Under the pieces are notes generated by a model. It worked only from the letters and a program-made list of their open reading frames with translations. It ran no database searches and had not been told where the DNA came from. From contig JAEEVF010000008.1 of assembly GCA_016290775.1 (NCBI GenBank), forward strand, positions 62,001 to 126,000: a DNA stretch of 64,000 nt, given 5' to 3'. The stretch comes from Acetatifactor sp. GTDB taxonomy: Bacteria > Bacillota > Clostridia > Lachnospirales > Lachnospiraceae. The position numbers were made by a program, and so were the translations under genes. The first letter of the stretch is position 1. Every line of letters begins with the position of its first letter. Positions 30,086 through 38,930 of the stretch are shown in pieces.

Positions 30086-31414
30086 ATGATCGACATTAAA
30101 TTTCTGAGGGAGAACCCCGACATTGTTAAGGAGAACATCAAAAAGAAGTTCCAGGACGCGAAGCTTCCCCTGGTAGATGAGGTGATCGCACTGGATGCGG
30201 AGAGCCGCAAGACGCAGCAGGAGGCGGACAACCTTCGTGGCCAGAAGAACAAGATCGCAAAGCAGATCGGTGGTCTGATGGGCATGGTGAAGAAGGCTGA
30301 GGCAGCCGGCGATGTGGCGGAGGCTGAGGCCAAGAAGAAGGAAGCGGATGCGCTGAAAGCACAGAGCGTTGCAAACGACGCGCGCCTGGCAGAGCTTGAG
30401 GAAAAGGAACCTCAGCTCACTGCAAGGATCCGCGAGATCATGTATATGATCCCGAACATCATCGACGCATCGGTACCCGTTGGCGAAAACGATACGCAGA
30501 ACGTTGAGATCGAGAAGTTTGGCGAGCCGGTAGTTCCTTCGTTTGTGATCCCGCATCACGCAGACATATTAAAGAGCATCAGTGGTCTGGATAAGGAGTC
30601 CGCAGGCCGTACCAGCGGTGACGGTTTCTATTATCTGATGGGCGATGCGGCAAGACTGCATTCCGCAATGCTGAGCTACGCAAGAGATTTCATGATCGAT
30701 AAGGGCTTCACCTATTGTATTCCGCCTTTCATGATCCGCAGCGACGTGGTGAACGGCGTAATGAGCTTTGCAGAGATGGAAGCCATGATGTATAAGATCG
30801 AAGGCGAGGATCTGTTCCTGATCGGAACCTCCGAGCATTCCATGATCGGTAAATTCAAGGGTGAGATCGTAAAGGAAGCAAGCCTTCCCATCACGATGAC
30901 CTCTTATTCTCCTTGCTTTAGAAAGGAAGTTGGTTCCCACGGACTTGAGGAGCGCGGGCTTTACCGCGTGCACCAGTTCGAAAAGCAGGAGATGGTAGTG
31001 CTCTGCAAGCCGGAAGAGTCCATGGATTGGTATAACAAGATGTGGAGCTACACCGTAGAGTTCTTCAGAAGCCTTGACATTCCCGTGCGTACGCTGGAGT
31101 GCTGCAGCGGCGACCTGGCAGACCTGAAGGTGAAGTCCTGCGACGTTGAGGCATGGAGCCCTCGTCAGCAGAAGTACTTCGAGGTTGGTTCCTGCTCCAC
31201 GCTGGGGGATGCACAGGCAAGAAGACTTGGCATCCGCACCAAGGGCGAGAAGGGTACGTATTTCGTTCACACCCTGAACAACACGGTACTTGCAACGCCC
31301 AGAGGACTCATCGCTTTCCTTGAGAACAACCTGAACGAGGACGGTTCCATCAACGTGCCTAAGGCTCTGCAGCCTTACATGGGCGGCAAAGAGAAGATCG
31401 TTCCTACATGCTAA
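30086..31414 (+). CDS. serS: Seryl-tRNA synthetase
   Basis: Class II synthetase charging tRNA-Ser, 442 aa. The start MIDIKFLRENPDIV at 30086 has a GGAG site; a GTG 12 bp earlier is in frame but inside that region. The N-terminal antiparallel coiled coil is about 30-105. Class II motif 2 is PCFRKEVGSHGLEERGLYRVHQFEKQE (read as FRKEVGSHG then RGLYRVHQFEKQE), and motif 3 is NNTVLATPRGLIAFLENN. It is followed after 22 bp by a membrane protein gene with no terminator between. Confidence 0.96.
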   Translation: MIDIKFLRENPDIVKENIKKKFQDAKLPLVDEVIALDAESRKTQQEADNLRGQKNKIAKQIGGLMGMVKKAEAAGDVAEAEAKKKEADALKAQSVANDARLAELEEKEPQLTARIREIMYMIPNIIDASVPVGENDTQNVEIEKFGEPVVPSFVIPHHADILKSISGLDKESAGRTSGDGFYYLMGDAARLHSAMLSYARDFMIDKGFTYCIPPFMIRSDVVNGVMSFAEMEAMMYKIEGEDLFLIGTSEHSMIGKFKGEIVKEASLPITMTSYSPCFRKEVGSHGLEERGLYRVHQFEKQEMVVLCKPEESMDWYNKMWSYTVEFFRSLDIPVRTLECCSGDLADLKVKSCDVEAWSPRQQKYFEVGSCSTLGDAQARRLGIRTKGEKGTYFVHTLNNTVLATPRGLIAFLENNLNEDGSINVPKALQPYMGGKEKIVPTC

Positions 31415-31436
31415 TGGATTTGTGGAGGTCCATGTT

Positions 31437-32924
31437 TTGAAACTAGTTCGAAAGATCCTGTCCTTTGGATTTCAGGAGAAAGCATATGCCATATTGTTGG
31501 GGCTGATCCTTTTGACCTGTCTTGTTCCGCTCTACGGGCTGACCAGGTACGCCATCCCTTTTTATGACGACTATAATTACGCCAGGCCGGTCTGGATCTA
31601 CTACACGCTGAGCGGTTCCACGCTAAAGGCAGCAGTGGTCGGAGCCATGCGGAACGCGTTCACCATGCGTTATGCCTGGCAGGGCACTTACGGCTCCATC
31701 TTTATGATGGGTCTGGTCCCGATGATCTTTGGCGAGCAATATTATTTCCTCGGCCCCGTGTTCCTTATCACGATCTTTGTGCTTTCGATCTTCACCTTTG
31801 TGGGAGTCCTTGTGAGAAAGGTGTTTGAGGGCAGCGTTTGGACCATGCTTGGCATGCAGTTTGGGACTGCAACGCTCTTTCTTCTTTTGATCTACACGGC
31901 GCAACAAGGGTTTTACTGGTACAACGGCGGCGTGCATTACATTGGTATGTTTTCTTTTATGTTGCTGTACCTGTCGCTTTTGATCTCGCTGCTTTACGGG
32001 GGATCAAAAAAATGGCTGACCATCCTTGGCGTGATCCTTAGTCTGCCGTTGGCATTCTTTGTGGCGGGGGCGAACTTTATCACGGTGCTGCAGACGCCCT
32101 TGGTCGCTTTGTCGATCCTGGCAGCAGTTGCGCTTCTTTCCAAGAACAAGCGCGTTCTTTTGTGGCTTCCGTCCCTTTTGGTATATGCCCTCGGCTTTTA
32201 CTTTAACGTTTCCGCGCCTGGCAATAAGGTGCGTGCGGCATTTTACGTGGGACGCGCGCTCCCTCCCGTCCGCGCAGTCCTTGCTTCCTTCCCGGAGGCG
32301 ATCCGCTTCGCGCGGGAATTCCTGGACTGGAGAACCATTCTGATCTACGCAATGCTGATCCCCGTGGTGTGGCGTCTTGTAAAGACGGACAAGATAAAGT
32401 TCCGTCTTTGGGTCTTTCCGATCCTTGCAGTCTGGTCGTTTTGTCTTTACGCAAGTACCTGTACGCCGGGTCTTTACGGCACGGGCGCAAACGACCTTTC
32501 GCGCAGCATCAACCTGATCAAGATCACGTTCCAGGCGATGCTTCTTCTTAACATGGCATATGCCTTCGGCCTGATCCGGACCTACCTTCCAAAGCTCCCG
32601 GATTTTCGGGTTTCCTGGGTGGCCGTGCTTTGCTGGCTCCTTGTGTGGACATTTTTCTATAAGATCTCACCGGATCGCATCGGTCAGTATTCCGCCTATG
32701 GCGCCCATTATTATCTCACCTCGGGAGAGGCAAAGGCCTTCCACGAGCAATACGATAATCGCCTTGCGCTACTCCGTTCCGACCAGTCAGACATCGTGTT
32801 CGAACCTTATTCCGTAAGGCCTTGGTTCCTGATCTGGAAGGATATTTCGGGCGATCCGATGGCGGAAGAAAACCAGAGCATCAAAGCATATTATGGAAAA
32901 ACAAGCGTGATCGCGGGACAATAA
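31437..32924 (+). CDS. DUF6056-like multispanning membrane protein
   Basis: 495-aa membrane protein with about 11 hydrophobic segments. The first extracytoplasmic loop contains YAIPFYDDYNYARP, an acidic motif placed like the catalytic Asp of GT-C glycosyltransferases. This and a later GFYWYNGGVHYIG fit DUF6056-type proteins, often found in surface polysaccharide synthesis. The start is taken as TTG at 31437, 7 bp after GGAGGT; a GTG at 31422 is in frame but overlaps that site. Co-transcription with serS is likely. Substrate unknown; the glycosyltransferase idea is inference. Confidence 0.7.
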   Translation: MKLVRKILSFGFQEKAYAILLGLILLTCLVPLYGLTRYAIPFYDDYNYARPVWIYYTLSGSTLKAAVVGAMRNAFTMRYAWQGTYGSIFMMGLVPMIFGEQYYFLGPVFLITIFVLSIFTFVGVLVRKVFEGSVWTMLGMQFGTATLFLLLIYTAQQGFYWYNGGVHYIGMFSFMLLYLSLLISLLYGGSKKWLTILGVILSLPLAFFVAGANFITVLQTPLVALSILAAVALLSKNKRVLLWLPSLLVYALGFYFNVSAPGNKVRAAFYVGRALPPVRAVLASFPEAIRFAREFLDWRTILIYAMLIPVVWRLVKTDKIKFRLWVFPILAVWSFCLYASTCTPGLYGTGANDLSRSINLIKITFQAMLLLNMAYAFGLIRTYLPKLPDFRVSWVAVLCWLLVWTFFYKISPDRIGQYSAYGAHYYLTSGEAKAFHEQYDNRLALLRSDQSDIVFEPYSVRPWFLIWKDISGDPMAEENQSIKAYYGKTSVIAGQ

Positions 32925-32940
32925 CCCGCGGTCACTTTTT
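32907..32940 (+). terminator. Terminator overlapping the end of the DUF6056 gene
   Basis: GTGATCGCGGG pairs with CCCGCGGTCAC and is followed by six T residues. The stop codon lies in the loop. Confidence 0.88.
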
Positions 32941-32956
32941 TCGCTACTCAAATATG

Positions 32957-32985
32957 TTGAGTTTTTCGAAAAAATATGATAGCAT
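32957..32985 (+). promoter_or_regulatory. Promoter of the GH43 gene
   Basis: TTGAGT and TAGCAT are separated by 17 bp, about 52 bp before the start codon. Confidence 0.55.
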
Positions 32986-33036
32986 AAGAGTGATCTACAT
33001 AACATGGCGTAAAATGAAAAGAGAAGGAGAATTTAC

Positions 33037-34008
33037 ATGGCAGAGCAAAGAAGACCTTTGGTATCGCATATTTTCACGGCGGATCCTTCCGCACACGTGT
33101 TTAACGACAAGATTTACGTTTATCCCTCCCACGATCTTGCGCATGAGGGCGAAGACAATGATAACGGCGACGAGTATCTGATGGAAGACTATCACGTACT
33201 CTCCCTGGATAATCTGGAAGCAGAGTGCGTGGACAACGGCGAAGCCCTTCACATGAAGGACGTGCCTTGGGTGAGCAAGCAAATGTGGGCGCCTGACGTT
33301 GCATATAAGAACGGCACCTATTATCTGTATTTCCCCGCACGCGACAAGGAAGGCATTTTCCGCATCGGCGTTGCAACGAGCGACAGCCCCGTAGGACCTT
33401 TCAAGGCGCAGGAGAATTACATGCAGGGCACCTTTAGCATTGACCCCGCAGTGTTCATCGATGATGACGGCAGAGCTTACATGTACAATGGCGGTCTTTG
33501 GGGCGGCCAGCTTGAGAAGTGGAAGACCGGCAGCTTTGATCCGAACGGCGGCGAGAACGCACCTGACGAGCCGGAGGTTGGCCCCATGGTCGGCGAGCTT
33601 CGCGATGATATGCTTGAGCTGAAGGGCAGCTACGAGCATGTTAAGATCGTGGACGAAAATGGCGTGGAGCTGCGCGCAGGCGACGAGGATCGCAGATACT
33701 TCGAAGATCCTTGGATGCACAAGTACAACGGGAAGTACTACTTCTCTTATTCCACCGGCACGACCCATTATCTGGTATATGCAGTCGGCGACAGCCCGGT
33801 TGGTCCTTTCACCTACAAGGGCAGGATCCTTGAGCCCGTGCTTGGCTGGACCACGCACCACTCCATCGTGGAATATCACGGAAAGTGGTATCTGTTCTAT
33901 CATGACTGCGAGCTGTCAAACGGCATCAATCACAGAAGAAACGTGAAGTACACGGAGCTGAACTACCGTGAGGACGGCAGCATCATCACCATCGAGCCGT
34001 ACAAGTAA
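33037..34008 (+). CDS. Glycoside hydrolase family 43 protein
   Basis: 323-aa five-bladed beta-propeller glycosidase; GH43 enzymes cleave arabinose- or xylose-containing oligosaccharides. The three acidic catalytic positions are visible: Asp in HIFTADPSAHVFNDK (about 15), Asp in TFSIDPAVFIDDDG (about 136) and Glu in RYFEDPWMHKYNGKYYF (about 227). There is no signal peptide, so it acts in the cytoplasm on imported oligosaccharides. It is monocistronic between its own promoter and a strong terminator. No sugar transporter gene is adjacent, and the exact substrate cannot be assigned. Confidence 0.9.
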   Translation: MAEQRRPLVSHIFTADPSAHVFNDKIYVYPSHDLAHEGEDNDNGDEYLMEDYHVLSLDNLEAECVDNGEALHMKDVPWVSKQMWAPDVAYKNGTYYLYFPARDKEGIFRIGVATSDSPVGPFKAQENYMQGTFSIDPAVFIDDDGRAYMYNGGLWGGQLEKWKTGSFDPNGGENAPDEPEVGPMVGELRDDMLELKGSYEHVKIVDENGVELRAGDEDRRYFEDPWMHKYNGKYYFSYSTGTTHYLVYAVGDSPVGPFTYKGRILEPVLGWTTHHSIVEYHGKWYLFYHDCELSNGINHRRNVKYTELNYREDGSIITIEPYK

Positions 34009-34023
34009 ATCAAGAAATCGCAG

Positions 34024-34055
34024 GCGGCGGCCAAGTAAGGGCCGCCGCTTTTTTG
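34024..34055 (+). terminator. Terminator after the GH43 gene
   Basis: GCGGCGGCC pairs with GGCCGCCGC around a 7-base loop, followed by TTTTTTG. Confidence 0.9.
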
Positions 34056-34093
34056 TTGCGCCAATCTGGCGCGTGACGACCAAGCGCGCCCAT

Positions 34094-34159
34094 CTTAAAC
34101 AAATCTTAAAGAAGTTTAATGCATCCTTAAAAGACATGAGACTCCATGCGGGCTATAAT
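34094..34159 (+). promoter_or_regulatory. Promoter with four phased TTAA half-sites (PhoP/OmpR-type box)
   Basis: TTAA occurs at 34095, 34106, 34116 and 34127, i.e. at 11, 10 and 11 bp, ending just before a weak -35 AAGACA at 34131 and a perfect TATAAT at 34154 (17-bp spacer). Direct repeats of TTAAAN with five-base gaps resemble the PhoP box of Bacillus. It lies 57 bp upstream of the first large lipoprotein gene. The regulator identity is inference. Confidence 0.6.
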
Positions 34160-34215
34160 AGACTCATAAGATGAAACATACTGGTAAAACAGATTTCTGG
34201 AAAGGAGCGTAAGGG

Positions 34216-36555
34216 ATGAACGTAAGAAGCCAGAGAGCATGTCGTAAAAATCTTTGGGCCATGGCACTCTGCCTTTGCCTGTTTCTTGTGGGCTGTAGCA
34301 ACAAGGCCGGCGAAAGCACGTGGAAGAATCCTCTAAGCAGCGTGATCAGTCCGCAGGCAACGGCCGAGGCGCCAGATCTGACGAGGCTTGCAAGGACGGA
34401 GGTGACATACACCGTAACAAACTATTCTTATCCGAGTTCCGATGCGGATTTCCTTCAGGCAAAGTTTTACGGCGGCTACGCGTACCTTCGAAAGTATAAC
34501 CGAGAAAATAGAAGCTGGGAGATCGACAGGATCGACTCGAAAACTGGTGAAATGCAAACCTTCATCAGCGTACGTGACCTCGGCACCGGGGAGGAATGGC
34601 TGAGCTCCGTAGGCTTTGACGTGATGGCGGACGGCGGCGTCCGGATTTTGGCGGTGGTATTTGTACCCTCCGAAAAAGAGGATGAAAACGATGTGCCAAA
34701 GGAGTTCCGGTTCCTGGATTTTGACAAGGACGGGAAGCTTCTTGCGAGCACGGTGATAGAAGAAGACCTTGGCCTTTCCGAGATCTGGAGTCCGGCAACT
34801 TTCATGGCTGTTGACGCAGGGGGAAATACGCTGGTCATTCGTAAAGCGTTATATTTCTTCGCCGCGGACGGAAAGCTCCTATCGCAGGCGCCCTTTGAAC
34901 AGAGCTCGCAGAGCGGCGTCAATTCCATCGCGCGTTCTGGCAATGGAGACCTTTGGCTCTGCACTTTCACCACGCCTAGCGGGGCTTCGCTGAAAAAGGC
35001 TGACGTTACAAAAGGCAAGCTCGCAGATCAGGAGCTCGGCAAAGAGCAATTCTTCAATGTCGGAAGCGTTACCGAAGGACCGGTGGGCGAGCGCAAGGAT
35101 GCGGACATTGCCCTGCAGACCTCGGACAAGCTGTTTTTATACAACGAGACGACAAAGCAATTGACGGAGCTTTTGGACTGGTCTTCCTGCGGGGTGCAAG
35201 GGAGTGACGTAAAGAGCTTTGGCGTGAGCGGTGACAAGCTCTTGGCCATTTCTTATTCGAGAAAAACTTTGTATGTGATCGAACCGGAAGGCGGGGGAGA
35301 TCGAGAGGTGGTGGTTTTGGCTACGATCGCACAGCTCTCGCTGGCTCGAACGGTTGCGGCGTACAATGCATCTCAGACAAAGTACCTTGTGAAGGTTGTG
35401 GAATATGGCAGGGATGCAAGCTCAAGCCTAGAGTGGCAGGATCCCGCAAACCGCATGATGATGGACATTCTTGGCGATTCACCGCCCGATCTCATTGACC
35501 TTCAGCATTTCGTTCTTGTTAGCGTGAATCCGTCGGTGCAGGACTTTATCGAAAAGGGCTACGTGGAAGATCTTTGGCCTTACCTGGATCGCAGCGAAAC
35601 CCTAAAGCGGGATGATTTTGAGGAAAAAGCCTTGGAGCTTTGCAGTTACAAGGGTGTTCTGGCGGCAATCCCTTCGGCTTATGCCATTTCAACCATGGCA
35701 GCGAGCACCGAAGAGCTGGGAAAACGGAGCAGCTGGAGCGTGGAGGACTTGATCGCATATGATAAGGCGCATCCGGAAGAACCCTTGATCGATAACTGTC
35801 AGGCGCAGAGCGTTTACTCGATCTGTATCGGTCCGAATCTGGAAGCTTTCGTGGATTTCGACGCGAAGACCGCGGACTTTGACACGCCACAGTTTCGGAC
35901 GATGATCGAATATGCGAAGACATATCCCGCAGGTGATGGTGGCATCATTTACGTGAATGCGCCGGAGCACTTGGTGCGGTTTGAAAGCATTGATGGACTG
36001 ATCGGTATTGAGAAGATCCTGAACACGCATTTTGACGGAAAAGCACAGTTTATTGGATATCCTTCTTTGGATGGCAAACCGTTGTCGTTCCTGCGTCTTG
36101 CAGCGGACGGCACGGCGCTCGCCATCTGCAAAAACGCCACGGTGAAGGAGGGCGCGTGGGACTTCATCGAGTATGTGCAGAACATGGAACTGATGGAGCA
36201 GCCGGAGGATGCATATTCTCCTTCCATGGAAAGATATGTCAATTCCTATGACGGTATTCCCGTGCGAAAGGCCGTTTTGGAAAAGGTCTTGGCGAAGCTT
36301 GCGGAGGAAAAGGATCATTATCTTACGGAAATCTACGCAGACGACACCAAGTTCGAGTACTATCCCTTCGGCGATGCGGAAACAGCCGTGTTCCGCGAGC
36401 TTCTTGAGAATTCAAGAGTGGCGGATTACCGCATCAATGAGGTCCGAAGCATTGTTTACGAGGAGCTTGGCGAATACTTTGCAGGTCAGAGAAGCACTGA
36501 CTCCGTCATCGACGTGATCAACCAGCGCGTGAACTTGTATTTACGCGAGAACTAA
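34216..36555 (+). CDS. Large lipoprotein, solute-binding-like (paralogue 1)
   Basis: 779-aa secreted lipoprotein. The signal peptide ends in the lipobox LFLVGC with Cys27 as the anchor. Residues about 45-370 are beta-rich with repeated short strands and read like a propeller (LDFDKDGKLLAS, DAGGNTLVIRKALYFFAADGKLL). Residues about 375-779 resemble family-1 extracellular solute-binding proteins: VVLATIAQLSLARTVAAYN, PPDLIDLQHF, YVEDLWPYLDRSE and VKEGAWDFIEYVQN. The end YFAGQRSTDSVIDVINQRVNLYLREN is shared with three other lipoproteins in the window. No ABC permease or ATPase is nearby, so transport is doubtful; a sensory or scavenging role is possible. AAAGGAG precedes the ATG. Confidence 0.8.
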   Translation: MNVRSQRACRKNLWAMALCLCLFLVGCSNKAGESTWKNPLSSVISPQATAEAPDLTRLARTEVTYTVTNYSYPSSDADFLQAKFYGGYAYLRKYNRENRSWEIDRIDSKTGEMQTFISVRDLGTGEEWLSSVGFDVMADGGVRILAVVFVPSEKEDENDVPKEFRFLDFDKDGKLLASTVIEEDLGLSEIWSPATFMAVDAGGNTLVIRKALYFFAADGKLLSQAPFEQSSQSGVNSIARSGNGDLWLCTFTTPSGASLKKADVTKGKLADQELGKEQFFNVGSVTEGPVGERKDADIALQTSDKLFLYNETTKQLTELLDWSSCGVQGSDVKSFGVSGDKLLAISYSRKTLYVIEPEGGGDREVVVLATIAQLSLARTVAAYNASQTKYLVKVVEYGRDASSSLEWQDPANRMMMDILGDSPPDLIDLQHFVLVSVNPSVQDFIEKGYVEDLWPYLDRSETLKRDDFEEKALELCSYKGVLAAIPSAYAISTMAASTEELGKRSSWSVEDLIAYDKAHPEEPLIDNCQAQSVYSICIGPNLEAFVDFDAKTADFDTPQFRTMIEYAKTYPAGDGGIIYVNAPEHLVRFESIDGLIGIEKILNTHFDGKAQFIGYPSLDGKPLSFLRLAADGTALAICKNATVKEGAWDFIEYVQNMELMEQPEDAYSPSMERYVNSYDGIPVRKAVLEKVLAKLAEEKDHYLTEIYADDTKFEYYPFGDAETAVFRELLENSRVADYRINEVRSIVYEELGEYFAGQRSTDSVIDVINQRVNLYLREN

Positions 36556-36602
36556 AATATGCTAAGCTATTCTCATAGGTACGGCCAAGGGGGGAATGGC
36601 AA

Positions 36603-38879
36603 ATGCGCTTTTGGAAAGCAAAAGGACAATCAGCAAGACTTGTCGCAGCAGTCGCGGCTTTGTTGTTGTGCCTTTTGCTTTCTTCTTGTTTGGGAAAGGG
36701 AAAGCAGGGAGCGACCGAAGATCAGACGGAGCAGACAATGACGATGGACGGCCAGAGCAAGATCACGGAAATGATCCTGGCGAAAGAATATGATGTCAAG
36801 ACTTTCACGCTGGCAAACAGTCTTGGCGTGGTCACGCGATTTGCAAACGGAGCGATCTACGGATGGGGCGATAACCTGCAGCTCTTTGAGATCGACCGTA
36901 TCTCCGCGGAGGATGGCAGTTCGGAATGCTTTTTCAATCTCTTCAACGAGCTTGAAGGGGCGGGAGATTCGGAGCAGGCGTTTCTATACTGCTTTGACCT
37001 GACAAAAACGGGGGGCGTTGGTCTTGTGAGCGTTCGAACGGAGGACGCGACAACATTTTATCTCACCGAATTTGACGAAAATGGCAACTTTAAGAAGAAC
37101 ACGGAGATTGAAAACGGCGCGGAATTCCTTTCCGTATCGCCCTCGACGCAGGTGGACATGGCAGTAGACGGCGAGGGGAACGTAGTTGTTTTGTCGAAGG
37201 ACATGGTTCTGATCTCGGCGAAAGGAAAAAAGATCGCACAGATTCCCATTGCGCAAAATGGGGAATATAAAACTCCCGTCAGAACGGCAAGCGGCGATGT
37301 TTGGCTTTGGCACCGCATGGCAAGTGGGCTTGGCGTTCAAAGGGTCGACTTCTCCAAGGGGAGCCTTGAGGACGTGGAAAACTTGCCAAAGGAATTGAGG
37401 GGGCTTGGCAGCATCATAGATGACGACGGAGAATGCGATGCCCTTGTCTTTGATGAATTCAAGATCATGGAATATGATAAGGTGCAGAATGCCTGGATCG
37501 CCACGGTGGAATTTGCGCAATATGGCATCAAAGGACTGCAGGTGATCCGCGCCGGAAAGACGGGCGACAAGTACGTCATTCTCACAAGAGACCGAGAGAC
37601 CATTGTTCTTTCGCCCCGCGCTGAGGACGCGCCGAAGAAGGAGACCGTCATTTTGGCAACCACCAAGCGCTATGAACGCTTGGACAACTTGGCGGCGGAA
37701 TATAATAAATCTCAGGATCGATATGTCCTAAAGATTGTGGAATATGCTGCCGACGCAGCAAGTTCTTTGGAATATCAAGACCCCGTGAACCGAATGATGG
37801 TTGACATGCTTGGGGAGGATTCGCCGGATCTGTTTGACCTGCGAGATTTCTTCCTGATGTCAGGTCTGACGCCCCATTGGCAGGACATGCTGGAAAAGGA
37901 CTATATTGAGGATCTGATGCCTTATCTTGAAAAGAGTGCGAAGCTTGGCAGGGAGCAATATGAAGAAAAGGCGCTGGCGATGTGCATGCACCAGGGACGG
38001 CTTGCGGCGCTTCCCACGGGCTATATGTTAACGACCCTCCTTGTGGATCGGGAAGCTTTTGGCGAGTACGGCTGGTCCGTGAAGGAGATGATCGCCTATG
38101 ACAAGGCACATCCGAAAACGGAACTGATCAAGGACGCCAATTCCAGCAAGGCTTTGTACCTTTGCCTGTATTATAATATCGCAGATTTTGTTGATTTCGA
38201 AAAGAAAGAAACGCATTTAGACAGCCCGGAATTCCAGGAGATCTTAGAATATGCGGCCTCCTATCCTCCGGGGGAGCAATGGATCCAATATACCGCCGAA
38301 GAGCGTCTTGTCAACATGCAGCTCCTGTATGGCATCGTGAACATTCAGCAATTCCAGAACACGAAGTACGAGGGACATGCGCAGATTGTAGGGTTCCCAA
38401 GTATGGACGGAAAGTCCGTGACAGGGATGGACATGGACATTGACGGCTGCGCTTTTGCGATCTGCACAAGAAGTAAAAAGAAAGAGGCGGCGTGGGATTT
38501 CATTGAATTTACGCAAGGATATCTGCAAGGAGGCGACATGGACCGGTACCTTGGAGGTTTTGGCGGCTTCCCGGCGCGGAAAGATACCATGAACGCAATA
38601 CTATCCGAGCTTTCCGACGAGGATGGGCCGTTAAGCGTCGAAAAAGGCAAGAAGGCGGCTTCCTATGGTTCAAGCTATGCCTATTATCCTTTCTCCGCAG
38701 AGGAAAAGGCGCTCTGGGAGAAGATGCTGGAAACGTCCGTGACGCAAACGCCGGATACCAGGATGGTCTGGTCGATCATCGAAGAGGAGACAAGGCCTTA
38801 TTTTCAAGGGCAGAAGGGTCTTTCGCAAACGATCGACGCGATTGAGAGCAGGGTGCGACTTTATTTGCTTGAGAAATAA
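36603..38879 (+). CDS. Large lipoprotein, solute-binding-like (paralogue 2)
   Basis: 758-aa lipoprotein with lipobox LLSSC and Cys29. It has the same two-part plan as the preceding gene. The C-terminal halves are clearly related: VILATTKRYERLDNLAAEYNKSQ, NRMMVDMLGEDSPDLFDLRDFFL, YIEDLMPYLEKSAKL, WSVKEMIAYDKAHP, KKEAAWDFIEFTQG and YFQGQKGLSQTIDAIESRVRLYLLEK all align with paralogue 1. Only 47 bp separate the two and no terminator intervenes, so they are one transcript produced by tandem duplication. Ligand unknown. Confidence 0.8.
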   Translation: MRFWKAKGQSARLVAAVAALLLCLLLSSCLGKGKQGATEDQTEQTMTMDGQSKITEMILAKEYDVKTFTLANSLGVVTRFANGAIYGWGDNLQLFEIDRISAEDGSSECFFNLFNELEGAGDSEQAFLYCFDLTKTGGVGLVSVRTEDATTFYLTEFDENGNFKKNTEIENGAEFLSVSPSTQVDMAVDGEGNVVVLSKDMVLISAKGKKIAQIPIAQNGEYKTPVRTASGDVWLWHRMASGLGVQRVDFSKGSLEDVENLPKELRGLGSIIDDDGECDALVFDEFKIMEYDKVQNAWIATVEFAQYGIKGLQVIRAGKTGDKYVILTRDRETIVLSPRAEDAPKKETVILATTKRYERLDNLAAEYNKSQDRYVLKIVEYAADAASSLEYQDPVNRMMVDMLGEDSPDLFDLRDFFLMSGLTPHWQDMLEKDYIEDLMPYLEKSAKLGREQYEEKALAMCMHQGRLAALPTGYMLTTLLVDREAFGEYGWSVKEMIAYDKAHPKTELIKDANSSKALYLCLYYNIADFVDFEKKETHLDSPEFQEILEYAASYPPGEQWIQYTAEERLVNMQLLYGIVNIQQFQNTKYEGHAQIVGFPSMDGKSVTGMDMDIDGCAFAICTRSKKKEAAWDFIEFTQGYLQGGDMDRYLGGFGGFPARKDTMNAILSELSDEDGPLSVEKGKKAASYGSSYAYYPFSAEEKALWEKMLETSVTQTPDTRMVWSIIEEETRPYFQGQKGLSQTIDAIESRVRLYLLEK

Positions 38880-38930
38880 GACAGCAGGCATTTTGATCTG
38901 GGGACGGATGCCAAATGACATGGGGGTAGA

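Noticed and set aside
34216..38879. A complete ABC sugar transporter operon.
   Set aside because: Two solute-binding-like lipoproteins are present, but the next gene is a SulP transporter and no ABC permease or ATPase exists nearby.
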